A program made the position numbers and the translations under genes. Shown piece after piece: positions 62,623 to 64,000 of a stretch of 64,000 nucleotides of DNA. Each line of letters starts with the position of its first letter. Position 1 is the first letter of the stretch. The DNA is from Candidatus Eremiobacteraceae bacterium (GTDB lineage: Bacteria; Vulcanimicrobiota; Vulcanimicrobiia; Eremiobacterales; Eremiobacteraceae). The notes below the pieces were generated by a model. The model did not search any database and was not told the origin of the DNA. It saw nothing but the letters and a program-made list of their open reading frames with translations. The DNA is taken from assembly GCA_036511855.1 (NCBI GenBank), contig DATCBN010000098.1, positions 1 through 64,000 on the forward strand, read 5' to 3'.

Positions 62623-63342
62623 CTAGTCTTCGCCGAGGTAAGCCTTGCGCACGTCGTCATCGTTCAACAACGCGTCCGCGCTGCCCGACTTCACGATGGC
62701 GCCCGTCTCGAGCACGTAGCCGCGCGAGGCCACCTGCAAAGCCTTTCGTGCGTTCTGTTCGATGAGCAAGATAGTGACGCCGCGCTTATTGATGTCGCGG
62801 ATCACATTGAAGATCGTGTCGACGAAGATCGGCGACAGCCCCATCGACGGCTCGTCGAGCAGCAGCACCTTCGGCTCCGACATCAGGGCGCGCGCGATGG
62901 CGAGCATCTGCTGTTCGCCGCCGGAAAGCGTGCCGCCGCGCTGCGCCATGCGCTCGTTCAGCCGCGGGAAAAGCTCGTGCACCTCGGCCAAGTCGCGCTT
63001 GATCCCGGCGCTGTCGTGACGTGCAAATGCCCCAAGCTCAAGATTCTCGCGCACGCTCATCCGCGGAAAGATGCGGCGGCCTTCGGGTGAATGCACGACA
63101 CCCATACGTGAGATCGCGTCGGCGCCGAACGGCGCAAGATCCTTGCCGCGGAAACGAATGGTGCCGCGCGCCGGCTTCATCAGACCGGAAATCGTGCGCA
63201 GCGTGGTGGTCTTGCCGGCGCCATTCGCGCCGATCAATGCGACGATCTCGCCTTCATGCACGTCGATCGTGACGCCGCGCAGCGCCTGGATGCGCCCGTA
63301 GAAAGTCTCGACGCCGCTTAGGGCCAGCAGCGGCTCGCTCAT
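62623..63342 (-). CDS. livF: Branched-chain amino acid-type ABC transporter ATPase LivF
   Basis: 239 residues from MSEPLLALSGVETFYG; the longer frame upstream is livG in another phase. Walker A GANGAGKTTTL, Q-loop region with VVHSPEGRRIFPRMSVRENLELG (PEGR typical of LivF), signature LSGGEQQMLAIARAL, Walker B VLLLDEPSMGLSP. Pairs with LivG as ATPase heterodimer for a HAAT-family importer of branched-chain amino acids or relatives. Overlaps livG by 4 bp; the permeases should lie to the right of the window. Confidence 0.93.
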   Translation of the reverse strand: MSEPLLALSGVETFYGRIQALRGVTIDVHEGEIVALIGANGAGKTTTLRTISGLMKPARGTIRFRGKDLAPFGADAISRMGVVHSPEGRRIFPRMSVRENLELGAFARHDSAGIKRDLAEVHELFPRLNERMAQRGGTLSGGEQQMLAIARALMSEPKVLLLDEPSMGLSPIFVDTIFNVIRDINKRGVTILLIEQNARKALQVASRGYVLETGAIVKSGSADALLNDDDVRKAYLGED

Positions 63343-64000
63343 GCGCCCTTGCCCAAATACGCTTCGATGACACGATGATCGTGGCGCACGACGTCGGGCT
63401 TGCCGTGCGCGATCTCCTCGCCGTAGTCGAGCACGTGCACGTAGTCGGAGATCCCCATCACAAGCTTCATGTCGTGCTCGATGAGCAGCACCGTCACGCC
63501 GCGATCGCGGATCGCCTGCACGAGCTTCATCAAACCGATCTTCTCGGCCGGGTTGGTGCCCGCAGCAGGCTCGTCGAGCAGCAGCAGCTTCGGCTCGGAT
63601 GCGAGCGCGCGCGCGATCTCGAGGCGGCGCTGCATGCCGTACGGCAGATTGCGCGCCCATTCGGTCGTGAATCTCGTGAGGCCGATCCAGTCGAGCATGG
63701 CCTGGGCGGCTTCTTCGGACGACTTCTCCTCGCGGCGCGCGAACGGAGTGCGAAACGCGCAATCCCACGGCGTCGCTCGCATTCGCGCGTGGCGGCCGAC
63801 GAGAACATTATCCAGCACCGACATGTGTGAGAAGAGCCGGATATTTTGAAAAGTGCGCGAGATGCCGAGCGATGCCACGACGTGCGGCTTCAACCCGCCG
63901 ATCGAGCGGCCATCGAACACGATCGATCCTGCGGTCGGGGCATAGATGCCCGTGATCAGATTGAACACGGTCGATTTGCCCGCGCCGTTCGGGCCGATGA
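63339..64000 (-). CDS. livG: Branched-chain amino acid-type ABC transporter ATPase LivG (5' partial)
   Basis: The frame is open to the right edge, so the N-terminus is missing; the window starts in Walker A (IGPNGAGKSTVFNLITG). Then FDGRSIGGLKPHVVASLGISRTFQNIRLFSHMSVLDNVLVG, signature LPYGMQRRLEIARALAS, Walker B LLLLDEPAAGTNP and the LivG-type C-terminus IAHGKPDVVRHDHRVIEAYLGKG. About 220 residues are visible of ~250. Confidence 0.93.
   Translation of the reverse strand, partial: IGPNGAGKSTVFNLITGIYAPTAGSIVFDGRSIGGLKPHVVASLGISRTFQNIRLFSHMSVLDNVLVGRHARMRATPWDCAFRTPFARREEKSSEEAAQAMLDWIGLTRFTTEWARNLPYGMQRRLEIARALASEPKLLLLDEPAAGTNPAEKIGLMKLVQAIRDRGVTVLLIEHDMKLVMGISDYVHVLDYGEEIAHGKPDVVRHDHRVIEAYLGKGA

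Overview
The window is GC-rich, densely coding bacterial chromosome with many 4-bp stop/start overlaps and no rRNA, tRNA, prophage, insertion sequence or CRISPR array that I could find. An outer-membrane TonB-dependent receptor, a TonB-like protein, MinE, RodA and RNase E point to a diderm rod. A plastid/cyanobacterial Ycf45-like R3H ATPase, PdxS/PdxT vitamin B6 synthesis, a CsoR copper sensor and a yaaO-tmk-holB-like neighbourhood point to the Terrabacteria side of the tree. An uncultured lineage such as Eremiobacterota is my best guess, inferred from gene content only.

Layout. 1-7.3 kb: end of minE, rodA, a YciH/eIF1-like factor, thiol peroxidase (minus) and a very long RNase E/G. 7.3-16.4 kb: gamma carbonic anhydrase; a minus-strand ispE, MobA-like and membrane-protein operon; pilT; pdxS-pdxT; an HNH nuclease; two paralogous small membrane proteins, the second frameshifted; a shortened Uma2 gene; a quinone oxidoreductase. 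16.6-24 kb: Orn/Lys/Arg decarboxylase, R3H ATPase and tmk facing thrC, holB, mtnP and a DUF151 nuclease. 24-34 kb: mscS-ychF, glutamate dehydrogenase, glutaredoxin, tonB-queG, an EEP-like protein, UPF0173 hydrolase, a Pit phosphate transporter with its DUF47 partner, and arginase. 34-44 kb: TonB-dependent receptor, a complete nucleoside-type ABC importer (lipoprotein, double ATPase, two permeases), a beta-lactamase-like hydrolase, a membrane protein with a degenerate HD-GYP domain and an opposing 51-codon small ORF. 44-53.5 kb: ilvE, csoR/copA, a membrane protein with its HTH_34-type regulator, uppS, a PHP phosphoesterase, PolX and pncB. 53.5-64 kb: secreted proteins of unknown function, a secreted M42 peptidase, a family B DNA polymerase, an oxidoreductase, an O-methyltransferase with a kinase-like H-box, a YncE-like propeller, and livF/livG running off the right edge.

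The most distinctive non-genic feature is a family of palindromic repeats built on GGGCAAGC-3nt-GCTTGCCC and GGGTGAGC-3nt-GCTCACCC, flanked by GTACTAG or by CTGTAGGAGGG terminal inverted repeats. Eight loci occur, seven of them between convergent genes, and three genes take their stop codon from the repeat. Other points for follow-up are a tmk gene whose only possible start is ATA, the small ORF with a repeated DTGVFG motif near CRP-like palindromes, an anti-Shine-Dalgarno leader before the decarboxylase, and the H-box/methyltransferase fusion.
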